Shown here in pieces: positions 32,253 through 40,822 of a DNA stretch of 64,000 nt. Origin of the DNA: Streptomyces avidinii (GTDB lineage Bacteria > Actinomycetota > Actinomycetes > Streptomycetales > Streptomycetaceae); the NCBI RefSeq assembly GCF_014650695.1, contig NZ_BMVL01000019.1, positions 78,936 to 142,935 on the forward strand, given 5' to 3'. A program made the translations under genes and the position numbers. The notes under the pieces are model-generated. The model did not search any database. It had not been told where the DNA came from and saw only the letters and a program-made list of their open reading frames with translations. Numbering within the stretch: the stretch's first letter is position 1; every line of letters starts with the position of its first letter.

Positions 32253-32390
32253 GTGTCACAGAATATCTACAGCCGCAAATTGTTTACCGGTCCGCGACAC
32301 GCCCGGGATGCGGGCGGTTTGGAATTCGGCCCGGAGCCTGCGGAATTCATGTCCGGAATTGCCGTGATCACACTGGTCCGGACCAGCTGA
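32253..32390 (+). CDS. Possible 45-residue peptide (doubtful)
   Basis: A GTG-initiated frame of 45 codons fills part of a low-GC gap (32200-32417). The product starts V-S-Q-N-I-Y-S-R-K-L-F and ends L-V-R-T-S. No ribosome site is seen and codon use (AAT, AAA, TTT, GGA, ATT) is unlike Streptomyces genes, so it may be chance or foreign DNA. I list it because it is the only open frame in this gap. Confidence 0.15.
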   Translation: MSQNIYSRKLFTGPRHARDAGGLEFGPEPAEFMSGIAVITLVRTS

Positions 32391-32417
32391 ATCCCCCTCA
32401 GGTCCGCTACATTTCCT

Positions 32418-33386
32418 TCACTTCTCCGGGTCCACGGCTCTGGTCAGGAGATCCCGCGCCCACCTGATCCGATCCGTCAGCTCGGGCGGCTCGACCACTT
32501 CGAACTCGCAGCCGAGCAGCATGACGTGAATCACCAGAACGTCCAGGTTCACCGCCCCGGTGCGCAGCAGGCAGCTCTCCCCGTCGACCGGTTCCAGGAC
32601 TCCCTCGCTCGGCCCGATGATCCGCGCCGCGTCCTGCGCCGACACCTTCAGCCGCACCACCGCGCGGGCCGCGTACACCCGCTGCGACACGCCCTCGGAG
32701 ACGTACGCGGCGAGGTCCTCGGCGGGCGGCGGGCGCGGGGTGAACCGTGGTCCGTGCGGCGGTCTGGGCTCGATCCGGTCGGCGCGGAAGGTCCGCCACG
32801 CCTCCCGGTCCAGGTCCCAGGCGACGAGGTACCAGCGGCGCTCGGTGCACACCAGCCGGTGCGGTTCGACCGTGCGGCGGCTGACGTTCCCCCGGTGGTC
32901 GCGGTACCCGAAGCGCAGCCGCTCGGCGTCGCGGCAGACGGAGGCCAGCTCGGTCAGCACCGAGGCGTCCACGGTGGACCGCTGCGCCCCGCGCAGCATC
33001 GGCACGGTGAACTCGTTGAGCGCGGACACCCTGCGCCGCAGCCGCGACGGCAGCACCTGCTCCAGTTTCGCGAGGGCCCGTACGGAGGCCTCCCCGATGC
33101 CCTCGACCCCGTTCCCGGCGGCGGTCCGCAGGCCCACGGCGACGGCCACGGCCTCGTCGTCGTCCAGCAGCAGCGGCGGCAGCTCGGCCCCCGCGCCCAA
33201 CTGATAGCCGCCGCCGGTACCGGGGCTGGCGTTCACCGGGTATCCGAGCTCCCGCAACCGGTCCACGTCCCGCCGGACCGTCCGCGCGGTGACTCCGAGC
33301 CGGTCCGCGAGGTCGGCGCCGGTCCATTCGCGGTGGGCCTGCAACAGGGAGAGCAGGCGCAGCAGTCGTGCGGAGGTGTCGAGCAT
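32418..33386 (-). CDS. YafY-type HTH-WYL transcriptional regulator
   Basis: A 322-residue regulator. Residues 5-60 are a winged helix (R-L-L-R-L-L-S-L-L, W-T-G-A-D-L-A-D-R-L-G-V-T-A-R-T-V-R-R-D), the middle holds the WYL domain with R-R-W-Y-L-V-A-W-D-L and F-R-A-D-R-I, and the C-terminus is the WCX extension (C-E-F-E-V-V-E-P-P-E-L). WYL proteins sense a ligand, often single-stranded nucleic acid or a small molecule, and act on DNA-damage, metabolic or defence genes. It lies 37 bp behind the MTB12-like gene on the same strand. No target is evident. Confidence 0.9.
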   Translation of the reverse strand: MLDTSARLLRLLSLLQAHREWTGADLADRLGVTARTVRRDVDRLRELGYPVNASPGTGGGYQLGAGAELPPLLLDDDEAVAVAVGLRTAAGNGVEGIGEASVRALAKLEQVLPSRLRRRVSALNEFTVPMLRGAQRSTVDASVLTELASVCRDAERLRFGYRDHRGNVSRRTVEPHRLVCTERRWYLVAWDLDREAWRTFRADRIEPRPPHGPRFTPRPPPAEDLAAYVSEGVSQRVYAARAVVRLKVSAQDAARIIGPSEGVLEPVDGESCLLRTGAVNLDVLVIHVMLLGCEFEVVEPPELTDRIRWARDLLTRAVDPEK

Positions 33387-33423
33387 CCCCCGAGTCTGCC
33401 AAAGCCCCGCGATCGGCCCGTAC

Positions 33424-33954
33424 TCAGCACAGCAGCGGCGGCGCCTCCGCGCCGCTCGCCTCGATGAGCTCGCAGACGGTCTCGAACGAGACCTTCCAGA
33501 CCCCGTCCTCCAGCACCACGGACCCCTTGCTGCCCGGCAGCACCGTCTCGGATCCGACGCTCAGGTCGTACGTCACCGTGCCCTCGGTGGGCGAGGTGAA
33601 GGTGATGTCGGTGACCTTGACGGAGGTCTTGGCCGCTTCGGCACCGGCCGAGAAGCCGTTCAGCAGCAGCTTGAGCAGGTCGCCGTGCTGCAACAGCTCG
33701 GCCTTCTCGTCGGTCGGGGTCTTCGGGTCGAAGAAGGCGGTCCAGTTCTTCTCGATCTGCTTCTTGGCCGCCTCGGGATCCGCGGGCCCGTCCGCGGCCG
33801 GCAGGATCAGGACCGCGGCGGCCGGTGGGGCCGGGGCACCCGCCGCCGTGGCGCCCGAGGACCACCCCACGACGGCCGGTACGGCCAGCAGGACCGCGGC
33901 CGCCGTGCATGCCGCGGCACGTGAGGGTGCGCGTGGGTGTCTGCTCTGGACCAT
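33424..33954 (-). CDS. Secreted protein resembling low-molecular-weight antigen MTB12
   Basis: About 176 residues with an N-terminal signal peptide (basic start, hydrophobic stretch, Ala-rich end near residue 40). The mature part carries A-A-K-K-Q-I-E-K-N-W-T-A-F-F-D-P-K-T-P, a central L-L-Q-H-G-D and V-T-Y-D-L-S-V, then W-K-V-S-F-E-T-V-C-E-L. This is the MTB12/CFP-2-like cystatin-fold pattern of actinobacterial secreted proteins; their role is unknown. An ATG at 33954 with GGTGGTGAG upstream is preferred to a GTG four codons earlier. No clear functional link to its neighbours is seen. Confidence 0.72.
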   Translation of the reverse strand: MVQSRHPRAPSRAAACTAAAVLLAVPAVVGWSSGATAAGAPAPPAAAVLILPAADGPADPEAAKKQIEKNWTAFFDPKTPTDEKAELLQHGDLLKLLLNGFSAGAEAAKTSVKVTDITFTSPTEGTVTYDLSVGSETVLPGSKGSVVLEDGVWKVSFETVCELIEASGAEAPPLLC

Positions 33955-34054
33955 CTGGCTCACCACCGGAGTCCGACCGAGCCGTTCGGCCCGTCGTTTC
34001 CAGGGTCAGCGCCTTCCGGTCATCGCGCAACGCGCGAACGGTCCCGCGGGACGG

Positions 34055-34825
34055 TCAGGGCCGCGGGACGGGCCGCGGGGCGGCCGGTGCGGCGACCGGC
34101 ACCGGCGCGGGCGCCGGCCCCGCCGGAACGGGCTTCGGGGCGGAAGACGGGGCGGGCTTCGGAGTGGGCGACGGGGCGGGCTTCGGGGCGGCCGGGACCG
34201 GTGCCGGGGCGGTGGGCTCCGGGGTGGGGAGGGCCAGCAGCATGCCCACCGCGATGGCCTCCGGCTTCGGCCCGATCAGCGCCCGGTTCGCCTCGTGGAG
34301 CGCTCGCCACCCGCCCCGCACGCGGTGCTTGCGGGCGATCGACACCAGGGTGTCCCCCTCCCGGACCGTGTGCATCCGCCCCGCCAGCCCGTACCGCTTC
34401 GAGCACACCGGCCACGCGTTCCAGCCCTGCGAGCCGAGCACGTCCTCCGCGACCCTGATCTGCTGCGCGCGCGCGGCCAGGTCGGCCCGCTTCGCGAACG
34501 CCAGCCCGCCGTACTCCTCCCACGTCGGCTGCCAGAACTGCAGCCCGCCGTAGAAGCCGTTGCCGGTGTTCACCGACCACCGCCCACCGCTCTCGCAGTC
34601 GGCCACGCAGTCCCAGGGCCACTCCCCGCCCGGCCCGCAGTCCCCGGGCCCGCTCCCGATCACCCCCGGCGAGCCGGGATGCGCCGCCCCCGCGGGCCCC
34701 GGTGCCGGTGGCGGCGGAGCCGCGGCCACCGCTTCACCGCGGGGCAGTGCGAGCGCCAGCACGGAGGCGAGGACAAAGGCTGCGGCGCCGGCGCCGACGG
34801 CCCGACGGGTCCGGTGGTTGGGCAT
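34055..34825 (-). CDS. Resuscitation-promoting factor-like transglycosylase with LysM
   Basis: A 256-residue secreted protein: signal peptide 1-36, Rpf (lytic transglycosylase-like) domain about 70-145 with W-D-C-V-A-D-C-E78-S-G-G and F-Y-G-G-L-Q-F-W-Q-P-T-W-E-E-Y-G-G, a LysM peptidoglycan-binding domain about 150-200 (H-T-V-R-E-G-D-T-L-V-S-I-A), and a Pro/Ala/Lys-rich tail. Glu78 is the catalytic residue expected in Rpf. Such enzymes cut peptidoglycan during spore germination and exit from dormancy. In Streptomyces some rpf genes lie behind a c-di-AMP riboswitch; only a weak partial match is seen upstream here. Confidence 0.9.
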   Translation of the reverse strand: MPNHRTRRAVGAGAAAFVLASVLALALPRGEAVAAAPPPPAPGPAGAAHPGSPGVIGSGPGDCGPGGEWPWDCVADCESGGRWSVNTGNGFYGGLQFWQPTWEEYGGLAFAKRADLAARAQQIRVAEDVLGSQGWNAWPVCSKRYGLAGRMHTVREGDTLVSIARKHRVRGGWRALHEANRALIGPKPEAIAVGMLLALPTPEPTAPAPVPAAPKPAPSPTPKPAPSSAPKPVPAGPAPAPVPVAAPAAPRPVPRP

Positions 34826-35120
34826 CGGGTCACGCTACGCAGCCGCCCGCGGCCTCCTCCGGCCCGCCACGCGGCGGGGCCCGCACCCCACCCGGTCGGC
34901 CGACCGCCGACTCCGCTCGAAACAGCCACACCCGGGCATCAACTGCACACAACCAGAAAACAGTTGGCACGAAAACAAAGGTCCGGTCGGACGGTTCACC
35001 CTTCCGGGGGCCAGGTTCGAATCCGTTCCCTCAAATGGCGTGACCCCGGCCGCCGCCGGGCCGTTGAGCCCGGCGAGCCGGGAGCCTCCCGGACCCGCAC
35101 CTATGCCGAGGAGCCACCCC
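34826..35120. other. Divergent regulatory region, rpf-like gene and unknown gene
   Basis: A 295-bp spacer with mixed GC. It contains a moderately A-rich section (about 34940-34990) suited to promoters. On the minus strand GAGGGAAC and later GGGTGAACCG recall parts of ydaO-type c-di-AMP riboswitches, but the diagnostic GACAGCTAAC-type segment is not found, so I do not call one. Confidence 0.35.
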
Positions 35121-35930
35121 GTGCCGCGCATGCTCGACGTCAGTGATGAGGTACGTGCCGAGATCGGTGACGAAGAAGCCGACAGGCTGCTCGTCGGCGA
35201 AGACGCGCCGCGCAGTTACGACTGCACCTCCTGCCGCACCCCGGGCGACCCCGAGAACGACCGCACCAGCACGGTGCTGTTCGTCGGCGAGGAGACCGCC
35301 GTCCTCGCGTTCGCCCACGCCACCTGCATCCCCTCGCAGGTCGTCTCGGTCTCCGAGGAGCAGCTCCAGGGCGCCGTCCGCAGCATCACCGGCGACAGCC
35401 CGGCCGCCGCCGGTGGCCCCGGGGTCCCCCCGCAGAACGTGCAGGGCGGCCAGGCCGTCCTCGGCATCACCAGCGGCCTCATCCTGATCGGCGGCGAGCT
35501 GCACCCCGCCCTGGTGGTCGAGCCGACCGCCCCGATCGCCCGCCCCGGCAGCGACGGCCCCGGCGACGACTTCCTGCCGCTCCTCATCGAGCAGGGGTTC
35601 ATCCCGGTCACCGACACCGCCGAGGTCCCCGGCCTCCTCGGCGGCTGGTCGGTCCTGCTCGCCGCGGGCCAGCTGCACGCCGTACTGCAGCCGGGCGCCG
35701 AGGGCGGCGGCCAGGTCGCCTGGTGGCAGGCGCACCAGGCCCTGTCGGTCACCGACGGCTGGCGGGCCGCGGTCAACAAGACCCAGCGCGTGCTCATCTA
35801 CGCCGCCCCGGTCGGCTCCATCGGCCAGCAGCCGCGTGAGGACCTGCTGCGCGACGCCCTGGACAAGGCCGCCGCCGCGGGCAAGCTCGTGGCCGCCGCG
35901 ATGCCGCTGGCGGGTACGCCCGGCGCCTGA
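35121..35930 (+). CDS. Uncharacterised Streptomyces protein with CxxC pair
   Basis: A 269-residue soluble protein of unknown function. The GTG at 35121 is chosen because GAGGAG lies seven bases upstream; an ATG six codons earlier has no site. The start (M-L-D-V-S-D-E-V-R-A-E-I-G-D-E-E) is acidic. Residues 34-39 carry Y-D-C-T-S-C followed later by a third Cys in H-A-T-C-I-P, a possible metal site. The centre is hydrophobic beta/alpha (V-L-G-I-T-S-G-L-I-L-I-G) and the end is helical, Ala-rich. No signal peptide is seen. It is followed by a strong terminator, so it is its own transcription unit. I do not recognise a named family. Confidence 0.65.
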   Translation: MPRMLDVSDEVRAEIGDEEADRLLVGEDAPRSYDCTSCRTPGDPENDRTSTVLFVGEETAVLAFAHATCIPSQVVSVSEEQLQGAVRSITGDSPAAAGGPGVPPQNVQGGQAVLGITSGLILIGGELHPALVVEPTAPIARPGSDGPGDDFLPLLIEQGFIPVTDTAEVPGLLGGWSVLLAAGQLHAVLQPGAEGGGQVAWWQAHQALSVTDGWRAAVNKTQRVLIYAAPVGSIGQQPREDLLRDALDKAAAAGKLVAAAMPLAGTPGA

Positions 35931-35985
35931 CCGGCGGTACCGGAACGGCCGCCCAGCCCCCTGCCGAGGGGGCCGGGCGGCGTGC

Positions 35986-36033
35986 GCCGGGGGTGTGCGG
36001 TCCGTCCCGCACACCCCCGGCGTTTCTGTGTTT
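35986..36033 (+). terminator. Intrinsic terminator
   Basis: GCCGGGGGTGTGCGG (35986-36000) pairs perfectly with CCGCACACCCCCGGC (36007-36021) around a 6-base loop and is followed by GTTTCTGTGTTT, the closest thing to a T-tract in this GC-rich DNA. A second hairpin (CCCCCT...AGGGGG inside CCGCCC...GGGCGG) precedes it. Confidence 0.85.
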
Positions 36034-36083
36034 GCTCCCCCGTCACCCCGCATCCGCAGAGCGCCGGTTTCGTTGGCTGATAC

Positions 36084-36518
36084 GTGCATTCATACGACTC
36101 CTCCCGCGCCCCGTCCTACCCGAGCAGCGTCCCCGCGATGCGTCCCGCACGGGACAGGGACAGCTCTCCGGCCGTCTCGCACACCCCGATCTACGACACG
36201 CTGTACTCGGAGTACCTGCGCGCCTTCCGGGCGCTGCCGGGCGATCGCTCGGGCGAGGAGGACAGCGGGTTCACGGCCTTCTCCTACGGAGGCTCGTACA
36301 CGAGCGGCAGCGCGTACGGCAGCGGCTGGAGCGGTTCCGGCTGGCAGCGGGTCGACAGCTGGCAGCCCTCGTACACCCCCGCCCCGCAGCCGCAGCCCCA
36401 GCCCCAGCCGGCGTACTCGTACGCGGGCAGCCCCGGATACGCCGACGGGCGGCAGCACCAGACCGGGATGACGCACATCCCGGCGGCCCTGCCGCCCGCT
36501 CCGCGCCGGGGTTACTGA
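36084..36518 (+). CDS. Tyr/Ser/Gly-rich low-complexity protein of unknown function
   Basis: A 144-residue protein read from GTG 36084. The short ordered part is S-H-T-P-I-Y-D-T-L-Y-S-E-Y-L-R-A-F-R-A-L-P-G-D-R; the rest is disordered, with Y-G-G-S-Y-T-S-G-S-A-Y-G-S-G-W-S-G and a PQ-repeat followed by Y-S-Y-A-G. Codon use is normal for Streptomyces. The Tyr/Gly/Ser composition is like proteins that form condensates or are tyrosine-phosphorylated, but this is speculation. There is no clear ribosome site. It converges on der with a short hairpin (GACCCC-TC-GGGGTC, 36510-36523) at the end. Confidence 0.55.
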   Translation: MHSYDSSRAPSYPSSVPAMRPARDRDSSPAVSHTPIYDTLYSEYLRAFRALPGDRSGEEDSGFTAFSYGGSYTSGSAYGSGWSGSGWQRVDSWQPSYTPAPQPQPQPQPAYSYAGSPGYADGRQHQTGMTHIPAALPPAPRRGY

Positions 36519-36543
36519 CCCCTCGGGGTCCCCCGCCCGGCGA

Positions 36544-38007
36544 CTACTTCTTCTTCTTGTACTGGGCGCCGCGCTTCTCGCGCACCCGCACCGAGATGTG
36601 GATCGGGGTGCCCTCGAAGCCGAACTCCTCGCGCAGGCGGCGCTCGATGAAGCGCCGGTAGCCGTGCTCCAGGAAGCCGGAGGCGAAGAGGACGAACCGC
36701 GGCGGCTTGCTGCCCGCCTGGGTACCGAACAGGATGCGGGGCTGCTTGCCGCCACGGATCGGGTGCGGGTGGGCGGCGACGACCTCACCGAGGAAGGCGT
36801 TCAGCCGACCGGTGGGAACGCGCGTCTCCCAGCCCGCCAGGGCGGTCTCGATCGCCGGGACCAGCTTCTCCATGTGGCGGCCGGTGAGCGCCGAGACGTT
36901 CACCCGGGGCGCCCACGAGACCTGCTGCATCTCGGTCTCGATCTCGCGCTCGAGGTAGTAGCGGCGCTCCTCGTCGAGCTCGTCCCACTTGTTGTACGCG
37001 ATGACGATCGCGCGGCCCGCCTCGACGGCCATCGTGATGATGCGCTGGTCCTGGACGCTGATGGTCTCGGTGGTGTCGATCAGGATCACCGCGACCTCCG
37101 CCTTCTCGACGGCGGCGGCCGTGCGCAGGGAGGCGTAGTAGTCGGCGCCCTGCTGGAGGTGGACCTTCTTGCGGATACCGGCGGTGTCGATGAACTTCCA
37201 GGTGATGCCGCCGAGTTCGATCAGCTCGTCGACCGGGTCGCGGGTGGTGCCGGCCAGCTCGTTGACGACGACGCGGTCCTCCTTCGCCACCTTGTTCAGG
37301 AGCGAGGACTTGCCGACGTTCGGGCGGCCGATCAGCGCGATGCGGCGGGGGCCGCCGGGGGCGGCGCTGCCGAAGGTCTGCTCGGGGGCCTCGGGCAGGG
37401 CCTCCAGGACGGCGTCGAGCATGTCGCCGGTGCCGCGGCCGTGCAGCGAGGAGACCGGGTGCGGCATACCGAGGCCGAGCGACCACAGGGAGGCCGCGTC
37501 GGACTCGCCGCTCTGGCCGTCGACCTTGTTGGCGCACAGCACGACGGGCTTGCCCGCCTTGCGCAGCAGGCGTACGACGGCCTCGTCGGTGTCGGTGGCG
37601 CCGACCTTGGAGTCGACGACGAAGACGACCGCGTCGGCGGCCTCGATGGCGTACTCGGCCTGGGCGGCGACGGAGGCGTCGATGCCGAGGACGTCCTGCT
37701 CCCAGCCGCCGGTGTCGACGACCTTGAAGCGGCGGCCGGCCCACTCGGCCTCGTACGTGACGCGGTCGCGGGTGACGCCGGGCTTGTCCTCGACGACCGC
37801 CTCGCGGCGGCCGATGATCCGGTTCACCAGGGTCGACTTGCCGACATTCGGGCGGCCGACGACGGCGAGGACGGGAAGCGGGCCGTGGCCGGCCTCCTCG
37901 ATCGCGCCTTCGACCTCTTCGATGTCGAAGCCCTCTTCCGCGGCGAGCTCCATGAACTCCGCGTACTCGGCATCGCCAAGTGCTCCGTGGTCGTGCTGGT
38001 CGTTCAT
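36544..38007 (-). CDS. der: Ribosome assembly GTPase Der (EngA)
   Basis: A 487-residue protein with two tandem GTPase domains and a C-terminal KH-like domain, the defining Der layout. Domain 1 P-loop G-R-P-N-V-G-K-S-T at 51-59; domain 2 P-loop G-R-P-N-V-G-K-S-S near 226-234; D-T-G-G and D-T-A-G switch II motifs and N-K-V-D / N-K-W-D are intact. It helps late assembly of the 50S ribosomal subunit. About 45 extra acidic residues precede domain 1, as in other actinobacteria. The ATG at 38007 begins M-N-D-Q-H-D-H. It is the last gene of the tyrA-cmk-plsC-der group on this strand. Confidence 0.96.
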   Translation of the reverse strand: MNDQHDHGALGDAEYAEFMELAAEEGFDIEEVEGAIEEAGHGPLPVLAVVGRPNVGKSTLVNRIIGRREAVVEDKPGVTRDRVTYEAEWAGRRFKVVDTGGWEQDVLGIDASVAAQAEYAIEAADAVVFVVDSKVGATDTDEAVVRLLRKAGKPVVLCANKVDGQSGESDAASLWSLGLGMPHPVSSLHGRGTGDMLDAVLEALPEAPEQTFGSAAPGGPRRIALIGRPNVGKSSLLNKVAKEDRVVVNELAGTTRDPVDELIELGGITWKFIDTAGIRKKVHLQQGADYYASLRTAAAVEKAEVAVILIDTTETISVQDQRIITMAVEAGRAIVIAYNKWDELDEERRYYLEREIETEMQQVSWAPRVNVSALTGRHMEKLVPAIETALAGWETRVPTGRLNAFLGEVVAAHPHPIRGGKQPRILFGTQAGSKPPRFVLFASGFLEHGYRRFIERRLREEFGFEGTPIHISVRVREKRGAQYKKKK

Positions 38008-38082
38008 GAAGTCCGTTCCTCGTCGTTCGTGGTGGTCGGTGGTACCCGCGCAGCGCGGTTCCACTACTGGTTCAAGTCTCGC

Positions 38083-38730
38083 TCAGCGCCCGGTGAGGCG
38101 CTTGGCGTCGGCCAGGTGGGCGGTCAGCCGGTCCTGGATGCGTACGGTGGCCTCGTCCAGTGCGGTACGGGTGCGGCGGCCACTGCCGTCCCCGGCGTCG
38201 AAGGCCGAGCCGAAGACGACGTCGACCCGGCTCTTGAGGGCCGGCAGGCCCTTGACGACGCGCCCCGGGGTGTCCCCGCTGCCGAGGACGGCCACGGGCA
38301 CGACGGGAGCGCCGCTGCGGACCGCGAAGTACGCGAGGCCCGCGCGCAGCGAGGCGAAATCGCCCTCGCCCCGGGTGCCCTCGGGAAATATCCCCAGGGC
38401 CCCTCCATTGTCGAGCACCCCGAGGGCGCGGCCTATCGCCGTCCGGTCGGGGCCGCCGCGGTCGACCTTGACCTGCCCGATCCCTTCGAGGAAGGGGCCG
38501 AGCGGGCCCACGTACGCTTCCTTCTTGATCAGGAAGTGCAGGGGTCTGGGCGCGGTGCCCATCACCATGGGGCCGTCGATGTTGTGCGAGTGGTTCACGG
38601 CGAGGATGACGGGGCCCGAGGCGGGCACTTTCCAGGCCCCCAGTACGCGCGGCTTCCAGAGCCCGTACATGAGCCCGATGCCGATGCGCCTGCCGACCGC
38701 CGCACCCTTGCGGGAGGGCGCTTCGCTCAC
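38083..38730 (-). CDS. 1-acyl-glycerol-3-phosphate acyltransferase (PlsC-like)
   Basis: A 215-residue membrane-associated acyltransferase. The catalytic N-H-S-H-N-I-D (H-x4-D type) is near residue 46, and F-P-E-G-T-R-G (substrate binding) near residue 115. It should transfer an acyl chain to lysophosphatidic acid in phospholipid synthesis. The GTG at 38730 overlaps the cmk stop codon (GTGA), so translation is coupled with cmk. Der follows after 75 bp. The cmk-plsC-der order is a frequent actinobacterial arrangement. Confidence 0.9.
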   Translation of the reverse strand: MSEAPSRKGAAVGRRIGIGLMYGLWKPRVLGAWKVPASGPVILAVNHSHNIDGPMVMGTAPRPLHFLIKKEAYVGPLGPFLEGIGQVKVDRGGPDRTAIGRALGVLDNGGALGIFPEGTRGEGDFASLRAGLAYFAVRSGAPVVPVAVLGSGDTPGRVVKGLPALKSRVDVVFGSAFDAGDGSGRRTRTALDEATVRIQDRLTAHLADAKRLTGR

Positions 38731-39434
38731 TTGCGGCCCGCCCGCTTCTCTTCCACGAGCGTCACGACGCATTCGATCACGCGGTCGAGCGTGAGCTCGG
38801 TGGTGTCCACCTCGACGGCGTCGTCGGCCTTGGCCAGCGGGGAGGTCTTGCGGCCGGAGTCGGCCGCGTCGCGCTTGATCAGGGCCTCCTTGGTGGCCGC
38901 GAGGTCGGCGGCCTCCTTGCCGCGGAGCTCTCCGCTGCGCCGGGCGGCGCGCGCCTCGGCGGAGGCGGTCAGGAAGATCTTGAGGTCGGCGTCGGGCAGG
39001 ACGGTGGTGCCGATGTCCCGGCCCTCGACGACGATCCCCTCGGCCTCCTGGGCCGCCTCGGCGGCGATGGAGCGCTGGAGGTCGGTGATCAGGGTGCGCA
39101 CCTCGGGGACGGCGCTGACGGCGCTGACCCTGGAGGTGACCTCCTGGGTCCGGATGGGACCCGCGGCGTCGAGGCCGTCCACGGTGATGGTGGGGGCGGC
39201 CGGGTCGGTGCCGGAGACGATGGTGGGCTTGCCGGCGGCGATCGCGACGGCCTGCGGGTCGTCGGTGTCGACGCCGTTGGTGATCATCCACCAGGTGATG
39301 GCCCGGTACTGGGCACCGGTGTCCAGGTAGCGCAGCCCGAGCTTGGCGGCCACGGCCTTGGAGGTGCTGGACTTGCCCGTGCCGGAGGGACCGTCGATGG
39401 CGACGATCACGGCGGACGGAGCTACGGTTTCCAC
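38727..39434 (-). CDS. cmk: Cytidylate kinase
   Basis: A 235-residue CMP/dCMP kinase. The P-loop D-G-P-S-G-T-G-K-S-S is at 14-23, followed by the characteristic L-R-Y-L-D-T-G-A-Q-Y-R-A and G-R-D-I-G-T-T-V-L-P (nucleotide-specificity region) and R-x-x-R-R-S-G-E lid arginines. It phosphorylates CMP and dCMP for nucleotide synthesis. Its stop overlaps the plsC start by 4 bp. The gap of 168 bp to tyrA upstream contains a dispersed palindromic repeat, so it may have its own promoter. Confidence 0.96.
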   Translation of the reverse strand: METVAPSAVIVAIDGPSGTGKSSTSKAVAAKLGLRYLDTGAQYRAITWWMITNGVDTDDPQAVAIAAGKPTIVSGTDPAAPTITVDGLDAAGPIRTQEVTSRVSAVSAVPEVRTLITDLQRSIAAEAAQEAEGIVVEGRDIGTTVLPDADLKIFLTASAEARAARRSGELRGKEAADLAATKEALIKRDAADSGRKTSPLAKADDAVEVDTTELTLDRVIECVVTLVEEKRAGRK

Positions 39435-39534
39435 GGTGCGGGCACCTTCCTGGTTGCGCGTACGTGTCCGGGCGCGGCAAAGCGCCCCTCCCCAAGGTTA
39501 CCGGCCCCGGACGGCCCCCGTCCCCGCCCGGTGG

Positions 39535-39600
39535 TTCCGGCCCCCGCCGGCGTCCGGGACGCGGTGGCCCGGGGGCGGAGCCCCCGGCAGCGGCGCCGCG
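39535..39600. repeat. Dispersed palindromic intergenic repeat
   Basis: Its core is the perfect palindrome CCGGGGGCGGAGCCCCCGG (39569-39587), flanked by GCCGGCGTCCGG on the left and CAGCGGCGCCG on the right. The element resembles that at 27630-27694 and lies right behind the tyrA stop codon, where it could also end transcription. Confidence 0.6.
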
Positions 39601-39602
39601 GG

Positions 39603-40691
39603 CTACGGCTGCCGAAGCGCCCAGCCCCGCTCCCGCAGCTCGGCCGTCAGACCGGCCACCGCCCGCGGCTCCACCATCAGCTGTACGAGCCCCGCCTGCT
39701 GGCCCGTCGCGTGCTCGATCCGTACGTCCTCGATGTTGACCCTGGCCCGGCCCGCGTCGGCGAAGATCCGTGCCAGCTCCCCGGGCTGGTCGCTGATGAG
39801 CACGGCCACCGTCTCGTAGACCGTGGGCGCCGCGCCGTGCTTGCCCGGCACCCGGACCCGGCCCGCGTTCCCGCGCCGCAGGACGTCCTCGATGCCCGCG
39901 GCGCCGCCGCGCCGCTTCTCGACGTCGCCGGACTGGAGGCCGCGCAGTGCTTCCACGGTCTCTTCCAGGTCGGCGGCGATCCCGGCGAGGACGTCGGCCA
40001 CGGGTCCCGGGTTGGCGGAGAGGATCTCCACCCACATCCGCGGGTCGGAGGCCGCGATGCGGGTCACGTCGCGGATGCCCTGCCCGCACAGCCGCACCGC
40101 CGTCTCGTCGGCCTCCTCCAGGCGGGCCGCGACCATGCTGGAGACCAGCTGCGGGGTGTGCGAGACGAGCGCCACCGCCCGGTCGTGGGCGTCGGCGTCC
40201 ATCACCACCGGTACGGCACGGCTGAGGGCGACCAGTTCCAGTGCGAGGTTGAGGACCTCGTGCTCGGTGTCCCGGGTGGGGGTCAGCACCCACGGCCGGC
40301 CCTCGAAGAGGTCCGCGGTGGCGGCGAGCGGACCCGACTGCTCCTTGCCGGCCATCGGGTGGGTCCCGATGTACGCGGTGACGTCGACGCCGAGCGCCGC
40401 CAGTTCCCGGCGCGGTCCGCCCTTGACGCTGGCCACGTCCACGTAGGCCCGGGCGACCCCGCGCCCGATCAGGTCGGCCAGGGTCGCGGCCACGTGGGCC
40501 GGGGGGACGGCGACGATCGCGAGGTCGACCTGCTCCTGCGGGGGCTCGTCGGTACCGGCGCCGAGGGCGGCCGCCGTACGGGCCCGGTCCGGGTCGTGGT
40601 CGGCGAGGTGGACGGTGATCCCGCGGGCGGTCAGGGCGAGCGCCGCGGAGGTGCCGATCAGTCCGGTTCCGATGACGACGGCGGTTCTCAC
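39603..40691 (-). CDS. tyrA: Prephenate dehydrogenase
   Basis: A 362-residue NAD(P)-dependent prephenate (or arogenate) dehydrogenase for tyrosine synthesis. The Rossmann motif V-I-G-T-G-L-I-G-T-S is at 7-15; the family signatures D-V-A-S-V-K and G-T-H-P-M-A-G-K-E-Q-S-G-P (with the catalytic His) follow; a C-terminal ACT domain (about 285-345, V-L-I-S-D-Q-P-G-E-L-A-R-I) could bind tyrosine as feedback inhibitor. The GTG at 40691 has GGAG upstream and starts exactly at the Rossmann strand. The next gene downstream is cmk, a common pairing in actinobacteria. Confidence 0.93.
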   Translation of the reverse strand: MRTAVVIGTGLIGTSAALALTARGITVHLADHDPDRARTAAALGAGTDEPPQEQVDLAIVAVPPAHVAATLADLIGRGVARAYVDVASVKGGPRRELAALGVDVTAYIGTHPMAGKEQSGPLAATADLFEGRPWVLTPTRDTEHEVLNLALELVALSRAVPVVMDADAHDRAVALVSHTPQLVSSMVAARLEEADETAVRLCGQGIRDVTRIAASDPRMWVEILSANPGPVADVLAGIAADLEETVEALRGLQSGDVEKRRGGAAGIEDVLRRGNAGRVRVPGKHGAAPTVYETVAVLISDQPGELARIFADAGRARVNIEDVRIEHATGQQAGLVQLMVEPRAVAGLTAELRERGWALRQP

Positions 40692-40822
40692 GAGGCACTC
40701 CAGGGTTGCGAAAGGCGAGCTGACGGGCTGTCCGGCCAGGGTATCCAGCCCGTGCGGCACGAGGGCCCGACCGCCCATCCCGTGGGACGGCGGCCGGGCC
40801 CCGGCGTGCTGTCGCCGGCCGG

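Noticed and set aside
34826..35110. c-di-AMP (ydaO-type) riboswitch before the rpf-like gene
   Set aside because: GAGGGAAC and GGGTGAACCG are present on the minus strand and rpf genes in Streptomyces can have this riboswitch, but the diagnostic GACAGCTAAC-like 3' segment and the pairing order are not found. A covariance-model search would decide.
36090..36788. Ser/Arg-rich frame antisense to the Tyr-rich gene and der end
   Set aside because: It overlaps the end of der in a different frame and has no motif; composition is a shadow of the sense genes.
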